From Talinum fruticosum (lineage: Eukaryota > Streptophyta > Magnoliopsida > Caryophyllales > Talinaceae): a stretch of DNA of 64,000 nt. The translations under genes and the position numbers were made by a program. The DNA lies in the NCBI GenBank assembly GCA_021018815.1, contig JAITYX010000012.1, forward strand, positions 4,761,001 to 4,825,000. The letters are read 5' to 3'. Below the pieces are notes generated by a model. It saw nothing but the letters and a program-made list of their open reading frames with translations. It searched no databases and had not been told where the DNA came from. Of the stretch, positions 21,497 through 33,640 are shown piece after piece; the stretch's first letter is position 1, and each line of letters opens with the position of its first letter.

Positions 21497-22935
21497 TAAA
21501 GACCCAGGTATAAATCTCTATCTCTCTTATGTTTTGATTCTAAGTCATTCGCGTATTATAGAAATTCTTATCTAAGTTTTCATTATATTCAGATCGACAC
21601 AAAAGCGCTTTGTTGCATATCTCCTACACCGATGTTTCGACTCACTCAAACATCACTCGGAACTATCGCATGCTCAAATAATTTCTCTAACACTTTTATT
21701 GTGTGCACGGACATTGTATTTCAACGCAAAGTGAAATACAATGTTAATTCTTTATTCTAAGTTAGTTTATTTCCTTGAGAATTATTTGACCGAGATCAAG
21801 TTGTTACTCCGATATTCTATTCTTTCTAACTAGATTATTGTAGGATTGACTCAAGATGGAATTTGAACTTATTAAATATTAGACTCGGAAATTTTCATTC
21901 TCTTAGGCTAAAGATAATTAAGCATTTAATTATTGTGATTTAATCATTATCCGTGCCTAATCTTGGACCAAAGTATTTTATACTTTGAGAACCAATGTGG
22001 TTTGCTTTTGTATGTCATTCAAACGAGGCTAATCTATTTTTGAATTTCAAATGCAACCGGCTTCTAGTCGTTAAACACCAGCGAGACAAGTTATAGCTAC
22101 TTCGGACAAGGCTCGGACAATCGTGTCGGGGTTATTTGTTTCCAAAGCTGGAAAACTCCAACTCTAGGCCTAGCGGTTGTTTCTACCTCGGTTTCGAGTC
22201 ACCACCAAGTGATTGGACCATCTTTTGAAGCCAAGAGCCATTGCACAATGTTCACATCCCAACGGATCTTTTTGAGTGACTCGGAATGGTCGTTACAATG
22301 ACTAGTGAAGATTTCGAGTTCAAAACCAAGACTCAACGGTCACTCTACCTGTTTGGTTATAAATAGAAGTCACTTCACAAGACTTGGAGATTGCTTGGAA
22401 TTGTTCTTATTGTTGAAGTAATTATTGTTCTTATTCTTAATCTTCTAATTAAAACTCTAACACTCGTATTTAATATTCTTTGAGTTGTAAAGAATGTTTT
22501 GTAATCAATTACATACTTCTCTTACTTTCTTAGTAAGTCCCTTGACTGAGTTGTAAGGGTTAACTCAGCTCGGTTGTCACCGATTGTAAAGGTTACCTCG
22601 GTCAGGAAGTACTAGATCGGATAAGGGAACTTCTAGGTCTAGGAAAACATTGTAAGGAGTTGTTTAAGGGAGCAATTTTGGATAAGTAAGTCCTTTCTAT
22701 TTTGTAGATTCAAAATAGTGGATTTGACTTGGTTCTTGGATTAGCACTGTCTCGTGGTTTTCTTTCCCGGGAGGGTTTCCCCTTATAGTTGTGTTGCTTG
22801 TATTTTTAATCCAATCTAGACTCATAATCGCTTCCGGTTTGTGTCGGTACAAAAATTGTTTAATTTTCTTCATCACCTTATTCACGCCCACCTCCTCCTC
22901 TAGGGTGACTGAGACTCTCCAAGAGAAAACCTTCA
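21497..22935 (+). repeat. 5' LTR of copy B (1439 bp)
   Basis: Start taaagacccaggtataaatc corresponds to TGAAGACTCGGGTATAAATC at 28551, with decay of the first bases. End ctctccaagagaaaaccttca. It shares the blocks gcgagacaag, gtcccttgactgagttgtaagg, actagatcggataag and cgggagggtttcc with copies A and C. Confidence 0.9.
22358..22365 (+). promoter_or_regulatory. TATA box in copy B 5' LTR
   Basis: TATAAATA in ggttataaatagaagtcac, same place relative to acttcacaagacttgg as in copy C. It divides U3 from R. Confidence 0.7.
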
Positions 22936-22955
22936 ATTGGTATCAAATCCTAGCC
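22936..22955 (+). other. Primer-binding site of copy B
   Basis: attggtatcaaatcctagcc directly follows the LTR end CA. It matches the initiator-methionine tRNA primer type (tggtatcagagc) used by most Ty1/copia elements, with small changes. Confidence 0.85.
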
Positions 22956-22994
22956 TTTCAAGAGGATTTCACCATCTAAAGGTATAAAGATCGG

Positions 22995-24715
22995 ATGGCT
23001 CGGAACAATGGAGAGTTCAATGAAGGAAGATCATCCACCGGACCACCAAAGTTCAAAGGGTCAAACTTTGCACATTGGAAGAAGATGATGGAGTGTTTCT
23101 CGATGGACAACGATGAAGATGTTTGGAACATCATCCAAGCGAGCAACTACATTCCAATGAAGACGGAGAATGTAACTCTTGTGCCTAAAGCCAAATCCGA
23201 GTTCACCATCGAAGAGACCGAGAAATTCGGAAAGAACTTCGAAGCTATGAATACACCGATGTGTGCTATTAGCACGAGAATAACACAACGAGGTCTCGGC
23301 CTTTGACACGGCTAAAGAGGTGTAGGACACTCTTGTTAACACATATGAAAGAACAAGCCAAGTAAAACAGGCGAAGATAAGTCAATATCTTCATAAATAT
23401 GAACTATTCAAGATGAAGCCGAAGAAAACATCACTCGGATGTATATTCGGTTCACGGAGATTACTAATAATCTCAAATCTCTAGGTAGAAGGATCTCTCA
23501 CAAAGAAATGTCCGGAAAGATTACGAGAAGTCTACCAAAGAAGAGATCGGTTCCTAAGGTAACATCCATTGAAGAAGCCGATAACCTCTCTCAACTAAGG
23601 CCAAACGAGCTTATTGGTAATCTACTCACCCACGAGATTCATCCGGAGGAAGAGGATGCTGAGGTCGAGCACTAGAAAACAGACGTAAAAGTCTAAGCTC
23701 CTCGAGAATTAAAAGAGGATCCTATGGCACTCATAGCCCGCAGCTTCAAGAGAATAATGAAATACAAGAAGTGCGAAAAGAGGCCAAAGGATGAGTTCTA
23801 CAAGAAAGATAAGAAGGACATAAAGGTAAATATTCATCCCTTTCTAAGTTATCTTTATCTAAAAACTCTGGTTGCTTTGAATGTGGTAGCAAGGAGCACA
23901 TAGTCAAAGATTGTCCCAAGAGAAAGAAGGATAGAAAGAAAACGAGTTATGATGGCCACCTAGAGTGATGACGACACATCTCAAGAAGATGATTCGATGA
24001 CTCAAAGAGTCTTATGGTACTAACGGACTCGAAGCTTAATGCGAATCGGACCATGAGAACTCGGATAATGAGGTAATTGAATACTTTCTCAAAGTCTCCA
24101 AAGTTGATTTAGCCGGATATATTTATACTTTGGAAGAAAAGTCTAATTCGACTCTTTACAGTTCAAAGAAAAACTTGAGTCTCTTACTATTGAGAGCAAT
24201 ATTTTGAAAAATGAGTTAGAAAACCCGAGACAAAATCTAAAGGTACTTAAGAGCGACACTTAAGAAAATGAGGCCGAGTCCGAGTCACTCGGAACGGAGA
24301 ATGAGCAAGCGAAAGTAAGCTCAATGAGTCCGAAGAGCTTGTTTTTAAACTCAATCAAGGTCAAAAAAACCTTGATCTTTTACTTGGCTCTCAATGTGTC
24401 TCATTCGGGAAAGAAGGACTTGGCTACAATGCTAAAGAGGAATCCAATTCCTAATTAAATCTCTTCAGGATAGATTCAGAGCTGTAAAGTTCGGGAAGCT
24501 CGAGCAAGGTCCCATTCATAAGAATGAAAAGAGGACTGAGCCTAGACCAGTTTACAAGAAAAAGCCTTCTCCACCTGTTTACAAAAGAAAAGATTTTTGA
24601 AAGAAGGAGACACAAACTCGGTTTTCTAGAAGGAAGACTTAGAATCGGACCAGTCTCAAAGTTATTCAAATCTAGGTTCCCAAGAGTGCTCTTCCTCAAA
24701 GAAAGACTTTATACT
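22995..24715 (+). pseudogene. Copy B gag
   Basis: ATG at 22995 lies 60 bp past the LTR. N-terminal frame MARNNGEFNEGRS then FKGSNFAHWKKMMECF is the usual copia gag start. A UBN2-type middle follows in shifted frames (ISQYLHKYE, FTEITNNLKSLGRRISHKEM, RSLPKKR, LLTHEIHPEEED, about 23340-23670). The zinc knuckle CFECGSKEHIVKDCPKRK is intact at 23873-23920. The C-terminal part has coiled-coil character and contains LDLLLGSQCVSF. It ends at a deletion junction near 24700-24716. Confidence 0.83.
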
Positions 24716-25869
24716 TGTTGAGCAACCCCTAGTTTTGAAAACTCTGAATTTCTAAATCATCTTTTCAAGTTACAAAAAGCTTTATATGGTCTTAAATAGG
24801 CTCCCGGAGCTTGGTATGAAAGAGTCGAGGAGTTTCTTCGTTGAAAATGATTTCGAAAGAGGTCGGATTGACGAAACTCTTTTTACCAAAACCAAGGGGA
24901 ACGATTTTCTTATCATTCAAATTTATGTTGATGACATTATCTTTGGAGCTACTAATGAAACTCTATGTCAAGAGTCTTCGAATTGATGAGATAGGAGTTC
25001 CAGAATGAGCATGATGGGAGAACTCAACTTCTTTCTTGGTCTACAAATCAAACAAGATAAGGATAGAATCAATGTCCATCAATCTAAATATACCAAGGAG
25101 GTGTTAAAGAAGTACAAGCTACAAGATGCGAACCATGCAGTAACACCTATGAGTAGCGAGTTTGAAACTAGACTCATACAAGAAAGGTAAAGCTCTCGAT
25201 CGAAACTCTATAAAGGTATGATTAGATATTTAATTTATATCACATCTAGTAGGCCGAGATAACATGTTCACTATCTGCACTGTGTGCAAGATTTCAAGCT
25301 AATCCAAAAGAATCACATCTCGGCTGCAGTGAAGAGAATTTTCGAGATATCTTGCAGCGACTCGGACTCTTGGTCTATGGTTTTCAAACGACTCGAAGCC
25401 GACTCTCACTTGGATACTCGGATGCTAATTATGATGGATGCAAAGTTCATAGAAAGAGCACATCAGGAGCATGTCAATTTTTGGGTCAATCTCTCATCTC
25501 CTGGCATTTAAAGAAATAGAACTCGGTTGCTTTAACAATTGCCGAGGCTAAGTACATTGCAGTTGGAGCTTGTTGTGCTCGGATTTTGTGGATCAAGTAG
25601 CACTTGAAGGATGCGGGATTATCATTCACATATATCCCAATCAAGTGTGATAATCGAGTGTAATATGCATTACCAAGAATCTAGTTCAACACTCAAAGAC
25701 AAAGCATATTGAGGTTGGGTATCATTTTCTTAAAGACCATTCCGAGAAAAGTGATATTGAACTAGAATTCATTCCTACGAAATTTTAGTTAACTAATATT
25801 TTCACTAAGCCTCTTAAGGAAGATCGGTTTTGTTTTATTAGAAATGAGATTGGCATGATTAATGTATGA
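24716..25869 (+). pseudogene. Copy B pol remnant: RT end and RNase H
   Basis: Starts at the RT segment VEQP (24716) directly after gag; protease, integrase and the first RT motifs are absent by deletion. RT frame keeps ARYYV-type context LIIQIYVDDIIFGATN with YVDD at 24924-24935 and FLGLQIKQDKDRINVHQSKY. RNase H traces: YSDANY-like and SGACQF near 25430-25480, AEAKYIAVGACC near 25540. Stop TGA at 25867-25869. Frameshifts and stops are frequent. Confidence 0.83.
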
Positions 25870-26428
25870 TTATGTGATTTATTATATGAATTATCTTTGC
25901 TTAATCATGTTATGTGTTTTAAATAACGAATGAATCGGTTGACTTAGAGTCCGATTGATCCGTAAGTTATTAGCTTTCTAAGTATTCTTAATCACTCGAA
26001 ACAATACTTGAGTCGATTCGATATATGAGCAAAATGGACATCAAACTTCTAAGATTATCTCTAGATAAATGGAGAATTTCATAAAACTTTTTGAAAACTC
26101 TTTCTTTTCTCTCTCTACGCCACGCGTTTCAATCGGAGAAAACTAGGCGTTAGAAGAAAATTGTCTGGAATACTAAGCTGTTGGAGTGCGGTATGTCACA
26201 CCGATCCGAGATTACTACCTGGTTTTGGGTCGGAACAAAGGTTGAAGGTCATTTCTTTCTGCTATAAATAGCACCTCTTTACCTTCTTTTCTTTACTTTT
26301 GCCCACTGCTTACTTACTCTCTCGACTCTCGATATTACTTGCTCGTTCGTTTTCTCTCTTTCTCTTAATTCGAAGCTTTCTCTACTCTCTCTCTCTTTTC
26401 TTATTCTCTTTATTTCTCGTCATTCACC
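25870..26428 (+). promoter_or_regulatory. Internal promoter and leader of the copy B post-pol gene
   Basis: Between the pol stop and the next ATG: TATAAATA at 26263-26270, then a 158-base leader that is strongly CT-rich (26310-26420, repeated ctctct) up to the ATG at 26429. Copy C has the same arrangement on the minus strand (TATAAATA near 49349, CT-rich leader, MPKRG start). Conservation between diverged copies supports a promoter for a separate transcript; this is inference. Confidence 0.5.
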
Positions 26429-28057
26429 ATGCCTAAACGAGGAACTGGTTAAGAATTGGGTTCAGCCAAAAAGAAGCCCTGCACTAAAAATGCTCAAGAA
26501 GGTTCATCCGATCCTTCTAAAATCTTTGTCGTCCAACACTTCACGTTGGATGATAAATTCTTCCCAACCATATCCTTCCCGTGGTTGCGTCATATTAAAA
26601 ACATTGGGGTTTACAACTGTTTGTGCTTTAGTGAGTTCATCTATCCACAACGTGTTGTCGAGTTCTATGCGAACATGTCTTTCTCTAAGGGAATCATCAC
26701 CTCCGGAGTTCGAGATAAAGTTGTTCGTATCAACCTCTCTCTTCTCCATAGACTTGTCAAAGTCGGTTTTCTTTTCTCAATTCCAACCCCATACCTTTCA
26801 TGGAAGTCGACAATGACTTCTTTGAAAAGTATGCCAAGGAAGTCCCCGAGTCATAAAAGAACTTCTCGGTGACTCAAATGAAGGCGAGGTAAGATTGCTT
26901 TGTTTCATTTTGATGAGGACCTTTTTCGCTCATCATTCCAAGTAAAGAGAATCCGAACTCTAAGATTCTCAAAGCGTTGTTTGACATTCTTGAGGGCTAC
27001 AACGTAGACCTCTTTCCCTTTATCATTGAGCGGACGGCGTCTATGCCACCTCACTCAAAGAAATCCAGTCCATTTCCTATCGAGCTCTTTTGACTATTAT
27101 CTTCAAACGAGTTCAAAGCCCCCTTCCCCTCAAAACCAACCGCCGTTTCGAGGCTACCATTTACATTGGCGAAAAAGAACTTCTAGGGTACGGATACCAA
27201 GAAGTTCAACCTAGTGTCTGGATTCATGGGTCTAAGTTGACACGTCCTTCTCCTCCACCCACTTAGACTTAGACTACGCCGGACTTCCACCCCCTACTGC
27301 TAATCCCTCTACTTCTCAACCTTCTCATCCCTTTCGTCTGCTATGTTTACCGAGTTGGTAAACCAAATTTCTTTTGTGTCCGAGGAATTTCATACCACTC
27401 TCTGCTCTCTAAAGCATGTCCTTCAAAACCCGGTTATTAACCGAGAAAACCACATAGTTTCAAAACCTGGAGAATCGGGATCCGATGATCGAGCTCAAGG
27501 AGATAATCAAGCAACAGTGCGAGGGCAATAGCACGAGCAGCTTGAACTCCTTCAAGAACGACGGTCGAAAGCTGTTGAGGACTCATACACTACTGATACT
27601 TTTGAGGAGTCCTCAATCCCGACTAAGTCTACCTCAACCGAGGTAGAACAGGCGACTTAGGAAGCAGGCTGAGGAGGAAGCTCGAGGCTAAAGAAGGTGG
27701 AGAAGAGAAGAAGGAAGAAGAGGATAAAGATAAAGAAGAGGTCGCTCAACCTAAAGGCTAAGGTACAAAAGAATAAGAACAAGAGCTGATCTCATCGGAT
27801 CATGCTCCGAGTGGGTTAGAAGAAGGCTGGCGAAGTTGGTCGATCCAAAGAAGTTATCCCGAAGCGAGCCCGCTAGTGTCTTCGAGGAAGTCGAGCTCGA
27901 GGATGATGTGCCCTTGGTTCACGCGAACCGGGACGGAGCAAATTCTAGATATTCCGAGTGTTGTAGCCGCCCTGTTCATCTACTTCTACGTAAGCATACA
28001 AGCGTAGGCGCACTCGCTCGTCGTTCCTCCTCTAGACGACAAGCCCTATCTTCTTAG
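26429..28057 (+). pseudogene. Copy B post-pol gene (ORF3), putative plant transposon protein-like
   Basis: ATG at 26429 gives MPKRGTG then a stop; copy C reads MPKRGSHPDFLGS here. The main N-terminal frame (26456-26872) reads SAKKKPCTKNAQEGSSDPSK, HFTLDDKFF, then YPQRVVEFYANMSFSKGI and VRINLSLLHRLVK, which fits the plant domain annotated as putative plant transposon protein (PF20167: YPELVREFYANL...VRG--I-IN--LL). Later parts: YNVDLFPFIIE near 27000, acidic and proline-rich stretches, and a C-terminal EPASVFEEVELEDDVP. SIRE elements are known for an extra, sometimes called env-like, gene at this place. Function unknown; several frameshifts. Confidence 0.65.
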
Positions 28058-28550
28058 TTCATTTCTTTTCTTTATTTCTGTTTCTATTTTCTTTTATCTA
28101 ACATCGGTTGTACTTATCTCGCTATTTTCTTCGTCCTTTTGATGAAATGCATAGGGGAGAAAATATAGACAAACTTGGATGTTTAGTTTAGGGGAGTTCC
28201 TTCCTTGTTTTTTTTTAAGTACTTGTATTTGTTTCTTCCGAGCAATGAATGTTTGATTTTTTTAGCATACTTGTTTCGAGTTTTTTTTTTTTTTTTTTTT
28301 GCCCCGATGCTCGATACTCGCTCATGATACAATCCACTTATTTTTCTTTACTCCGATTTATTATCCGCACAATTGTTCTAAGTTATGATATGATCCGAAC
28401 TGCAATTTTTTAGTATCTCCGAGTCACTCTCTGCTCCGATACTTGAGAGAACATTATTTCCTATTCCGATCACTGACAATGAAAACCAATGTTTTGAACT
28501 AACAAGTTTTTATCTTAAGTATGGAATGCCTTCATCAAAAATTGGGAGGT
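28058..28550 (+). other. Copy B 3' untranslated segment and degraded polypurine tract
   Basis: T-rich DNA (including a T run at 28281-28302) followed by tcaaaaattgggaggt just before the 3' LTR, the decayed form of the polypurine tract seen in copy A. Confidence 0.6.
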
Positions 28551-29857
28551 TGAAGACTCGGGTATAAATCTCTATCTCTCTTATGTTTTGATTCTAAGTC
28601 ATTTTACATATTATAGAAATTGTTATCTATGTTTTCATTATATTCGATCGACTCAAAAGCGCTTTATTGCATTTCTCCTACACTAACGTTTATCACTCAC
28701 TCGGACATCACTTTTATTCTTCTAACACTTTTATTCTGAGCATTGATTTTGTATTCCAATGCAAGGTGAAATACAACATTAATTCTTTATTCTAGGTCAC
28801 TTTATTTCCTTTATTTAACCAAATCAAGTTGTTATACTACGATATTCTATTCTTTCTAACTTGATTGTTGTAGGATTGACTCAAGATGGAATTTGAACTT
28901 ATTGAATATTACACTTAGAAAATTTCATTCTCTTAGGCCAAAGATAATTAAGCATTTAATTATTGTGATTCAATCATTATCTATACCTAATCTTGGACCA
29001 AAGTATTTTATACTTTAAGAACCAATGTGGTTTGCTTTTATATGTTATTCAAACGAGGCCAATCTATTTTTGAATTTGAAAAGCAACCGAGCTTCTAGCC
29101 GTTAAACACCGATAAACAATTTTTAGCTACTTCGGATAAGGCTCTAACACCGTGTCAAGGTTGTTTGTTTCAAAAGCTGGAAAACTCCAACTCTAGGCCT
29201 AACGGTTGTTTCCACCTCGGTTTTCGATTACTGCCAAGTGATTGGACCATCTTTTGAAGCCAAGAGCCGTTGCACAACGTTCACATCCCAACGGATCTTT
29301 TCGAGTGACTTGGAATAGTCGTTACAACGGCTAGTGAAGATTTTAGTTCAAAACCAAGACTCAACGGTCACCCTCCCTGGTTGGTTACAAATAGAAGCCA
29401 TTTCATAAGACTTGGAGATTGTTGGAACTGTTCTTATTGTTGAACTAATTACTATTCTCATTCTTACTCAATCTTCTACTTACAACTCCAACTCTATATT
29501 TAATATTCTCTAAGTTGTAAAGAAAGTTTTGTAATCTATTACATACTACTCTTACTTTCTTAGTATGTCCTTTGACTTAGTTGTAAGGGTTAACTCAGCT
29601 CGGTTGTCGCTGAATGTAAAGCTTACCTCAATCAAGAAGTATAGATCGAGATAAGAGAACTTCGAGTCTAGGAAAACATTGTAAGGAATTGTTTAAGGGA
29701 GAAATTCTGGTTGAGTCGAGTCCTTCGTATTTTTGGATTCAAAATAGTGGATTTGACTTGGTGCTTGGATTAGCACTTGTCCGTGGTTTTTGCCCTATGA
29801 GGGTTTCCACGTATATTTGTGTTACTATATTTCTAAGTCCATTATAGACTCAGAATT
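28551..29857 (+). repeat. 3' LTR of copy B, missing its last ~125 bp
   Basis: Starts TGAAGACTCGGGTATAAATC and follows the 5' LTR to tctaagtccattatagactcaga near 29857. The block ending in the shared tcaccttattcac...ccttca of the 5' LTR is absent. The next base belongs to another LTR. Confidence 0.88.
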
Positions 29858-31344
29858 TTTGAGTGAAATTTTTCTATTTTGACAAAATTAGGACTGATTG
29901 TGTAATTTGATCGGAAAATAGTATTTAAGGAGCTATTTTTATATTTTTAGAAGTATGTGATGATTAGGAAAAGTTATGGAACCCTAAACAATCTATGTGC
30001 AATAATATAAGATCATTAAACAATAAAATTCTAATTAGGAACCCTAGTTGAAATGCTTATGCTATGATTTGTTTATATTGAGCTATATTGATTATAAGTT
30101 ATAAAAACATGTTTATGTTAGCTATATTGACTATAATTAAGTTGAACATGTTGATGTAAATTATTGATTGTGAAGTTTTTATTTATGAAACTAAGCACGT
30201 ATGATTTGGTTGGATTAATTGTATCTTTATGGCGGATACGAAAATAAGAAGATAAAAAGTATGAAAGGGTAAAGAAGGGAAAAAAGATTGTATTATTGAT
30301 CTTGGACCCCACCAATTAATGAACCTCTAAAGCTATGGCCATAGTAGTGCCCGTAAAATTAAAGCCATGAATTATTTTGCTTCCACGAATTATTATGTGT
30401 CATTAAGAATTGAGGCCACGAATTATTTTGCGTTCAAGAACTACACGAGACAAATTCTTTTGGTTCCAAGATTTAAAGAACTAGGTCTTTAGAGCAAGGC
30501 ATAAATATAGTTTCCGTTCGATAATATGAATTAAATAAAGAATTACAATATGATGTTATATGTGAAGATTAATGAGTGGTTATATGATGAGTTTGAATAG
30601 TCGAAAAATAATAAATATGTGATAATTATGAATAGAAAAAACAAATGAAGTATGATTTGGTTGAATTCACGAATGATTGAAATATTGTGTGTGCATCTTA
30701 GCCGGTAAGTGTGGTATGTTCATGTATCTTGCATATCTTGACCATGTACATCATAAATTGTATGTCATTAGTGAATATTGAACTTATACGTGATTGTTAA
30801 TGAATTAATGTGCAAAGTGAAAAAGAAGGGGCTAAGTTTGGGTTATTCACTGAGCTCGGTGGAGATCATGACCTCACAAACAATTTTAGGTCCAAAAGTT
30901 AAGCTCGTGGAGTCATTTGTGGTTTTTAGAAGAAGGCTGACTAATAGATAGGAGATCCCCAAACTTGCTGCTAGTTTTATGTTTCCAAGTTGTAATAATA
31001 GGTTTTATGTTGAACTCGAATTTAAACTATGTATATATAAAAGACCAATGTGTCTACTCCGAGGGTGGGGCTCGTTGAGTTTGTTTTTTAGATACTACGA
31101 GCGTGTGTCTCATTGAGTTTCCGTTGTGTCTTGTGCAGGTGTAAAGCTTTAAACCTATGGGATTACTCAAATTACAAGCAAAACTCGTCGAATTTGCCGA
31201 AAAACCTTCGAAATATAGAAAAATGCTTACGGCATTTGAAGAGAAAAGTCGGCAAACGTAATTTGAGCTATTAAGTAGCCTTAAGGGTTCCTTTTAGGGA
31301 ATCCTGGCATGTAATACACCGACCTATCCGAGATGCGTGTTATA
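29858..31344 (+). mobile_element. Tekay-like gypsy LTR, left-truncated
   Basis: Its last 300 bp follow the same plan as the pol-less element LTR: gagg-gtggggctcgttgag, tgtgcaggtgtaaagctttaaacctatggg, caaaactcgtcgaatttgccg, ggcatgtaatac, then a gtgttata end at 31344. A primer-site-like tatggcatcgatta follows. The left end is lost at the junction with copy B. No coding frame lies within; repeated phrases such as ccacgaattattttgc occur near 30360-30450. Confidence 0.6.
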
Positions 31345-31541
31345 GTTATGGCATCGATTAAAAGTCCTCCGACTCGTAGGTTTTCCTTGCGTCGAGTCCA
31401 GGGTTGATTGCTTATGTGACTAATTAAATATTGATTTATATGTTCTAATTTCGAACATACATGCATATGTGTTATTTTATGAATATGTATGTATTCATAT
31501 AGTGAAGAGCCAACAATGATCTCGTCACTTAACCTTGACAG
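31345..31541 (+). other. Leader between gypsy LTR and gag
   Basis: Primer-site-like sequence at 31347-31360 and then about 180 bases of untranslated leader. Nothing else is seen. Confidence 0.45.
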
Positions 31542-32200
31542 ATGGCTAGTGGCAAAGGAAGTAGTGGAAATGATAAGTAGACTAATGTAACTAATCCGAG
31601 AGATAGGCTAACCTTCCGAATAAGTTTCGAAATTGCAACCTTTAAATTTAGGAGTATTGCAAATTCTACTGAGTTATATGAATGGATGAGGGAGACAGAC
31701 AAAATATTTAAAACTATGATGTGTCCGGAAAAGTATAAGGTTGAGTTAGCGACATATCTTTTTGTGGGAGAAGTTGATCATTGGTGGGATATCATTAAAC
31801 CAAGCTTGGAAGAAGAACAAGTAAAGCCAATAACTTCGGAGAAATTAAAGGAAAAGATAAATGGTCAATACTATCCTAGGGATGTGCAAAGAGTTAAAGA
31901 GTTGGAGTTTATCGACTTGAAATAAGGAAGAATGAGTGTTATGGAATATGGTGTGAAGTTTTCGGAGCTTAGTCGATTTGGTAGGTATTTAGTAGATATG
32001 GAGTAAAGAAAAGCTGATCGGTTTGAAGATGGTCTAGCATTAGAAATACGTGAAAAGATAGCAGCCCAAATCATTACCAAGTATCAAGATATGTTTGAAA
32101 GAGCAATCCACACAAAACTAGTTTTGCGGAAGTTAAGGAGGTTGAAGCTACTACTGCCGGAAGATTTGGAGGTGGAAATGTGAATTGCGAAATCAAAGGA
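31542..32200 (+). pseudogene. Tekay-like gypsy gag
   Basis: ATG at 31542 (MASGKGSSGN). The main frame 31686-31925 reads MRETDKIFKTMMCPEKYKVE, LATYLFVGEVDHWWDIIKPS, EKLKEKINGQYYPRDVQRVK and ELEFIDLK, then after a stop RMSVMEYGVKFSELSRFGR. This is Retrotrans_gag of the chromovirus Tekay/Del kind (ATY-L-GEA-HWW, F---F--KY-P---R--K--EFL-L-QG-M-V-EY---F--LSRFA). It stops short of a zinc knuckle; pol is absent. Confidence 0.82.
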
Positions 32201-33194
32201 ACAACCAAAGGGGTGTTTGGCAAGGCCAAGTTGGTAGCATTAGCATATTGGAGAAGCATTAGCATTTTGGAGAAGGTTAGTAGGTTAGAACATTTTTAGT
32301 ATGTTGGAGCATTTTAATAAGCATGTAGCATTTTGGAGCATGATGAAGTATTCGGAATAGGTTAGAGTATTTTAAAATGCTATAAAAATGTTAAAATCAA
32401 TAGGTCTACATCAATGTGGCCTCTCTTTTAATAGATTTTTAATTGTAGTAAAAGTAACGACCCTCTCTTGGTGTAGGTTGTAGAAGATGAAACCTGGGGG
32501 TTGACCAAGGCGGGAGGGCTGCTAAGTGCCGACGAAGGGAGACCAATTATGAAAGCTTTTATCAACGGAAAACCCATGCGTGCTACGATTACCCGACGGA
32601 AAAGTCGGATAGATAGATCTACCCGAAACTAAAAAGAGGTATTTTTGAGTGGAAATTGTACGAAAACCAAAACATACATCCACTTTGTTCATCGTTGCCC
32701 CTCACTATTACTTGCTCCACCAACCACCTCTTGTCATTTCATCAATGTTTATTCATTCAAATGGGGTCTTTTCCCTGCAGTTCCACTACTTCTATCTTAA
32801 TAAATTGTCTTTTTTATACCAGGACACACATTATATAGTCAACATGTATAGGGATAGGAGGACATTTTTAGAATTGTTTTTGGGTATTTCTCTTATCTTT
32901 TCATAAATTTCAAATCTCCGAAAGAGGCCTTTAATTTTTGGTATTTGTCTTGATTTTAATTTCATTATTACTTAGTATCATGCATGAATACAATGTTTGG
33001 TAAAATGTCTGTGGTTTTATGCATGCACTAAGATAAAGACAATTAAAATAGAACAATATCAAATGAAATTACAAGTAAAACACTTGATCCGCAAATTTAT
33101 AACTAAAGGGTACTTTACTACATCAAACCACTTGTTAACCATACTTAGCGAAACATATTTTAACACGCAGAAAAACAAAAATTGTATATCATAT
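32201..33194. other. Unassigned DNA, with degenerate agcattttggag repeats
   Basis: 32235-32400 repeats agcattttggag loosely. A segment starting ggggtgtttggcaagg (32209) has the look of a small DNA-transposon end, but no matching inverted end was found. 32460-33194 has no coding frame or element that I recognise. Confidence 0.4.
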
Positions 33195-33214
33195 TCACAC
33201 TACAAGAAAGCGCA

Positions 33215-33640
33215 TGTTTTGTGATCGAAAAATCGGTCTCAAAAAACCCGGAATCGGTCTCAAACTCGGGTTAGAGATCGAATCGTGTCGGTCTCAATAA
33301 CATTGGTCACAATTCAAATTTAGAGACCGATTTCAAAATTCGTTCTCAAGTTGAGACCGACTTTAGAGATCGACATATATTGGACTCTACCGAAGTCTCG
33401 AGCCCATCGAGTCTTTAATAAAGACCAATTTGAGTCTATTACTTTTGGTCTCAAATTGAGACCAAATGTATTTGGTCTCAACTTGAGACCGACATTTTCC
33501 GATCTCAATTAGAGACCAAATATTCTGGTCTCAACTACGGACCATTTAGTAATTTGGGTCTCAAATAGAGACCAAATGTTTCGGTCTCAAACTTATTATG
33601 CATGCGTAGCTATTGAGACCGAAGTATTCGATCTCAAAAT
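33215..33640. repeat. CACTA subterminal repeats, left
   Basis: More than fifteen copies of ggtctcaa, gagaccga and close variants. The same motifs return at 58226-58490. Confidence 0.9.

Larger units (their letters stand above)
21497..29857 (+). mobile_element. SIRE-like Ty1/copia retrotransposon, copy B
   Basis: Same gene order and motifs as copies A and C but a diverged LTR (ggtataaatctctatctc after the start). It has an intact primer-binding site, gag, an internal deletion that removed protease, integrase and the front of RT, then RT end, RNase H, a long post-pol gene and most of the 3' LTR. The 3' LTR lacks its last ~125 bp and the two flanks belong to different sequences, so one end was rearranged after insertion. 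Confidence 0.9.

Noticed and set aside
32209..32660. Possible small DNA transposon starting ggggtgtttggcaagg
   Set aside because: No matching inverted end or target duplication could be found downstream.
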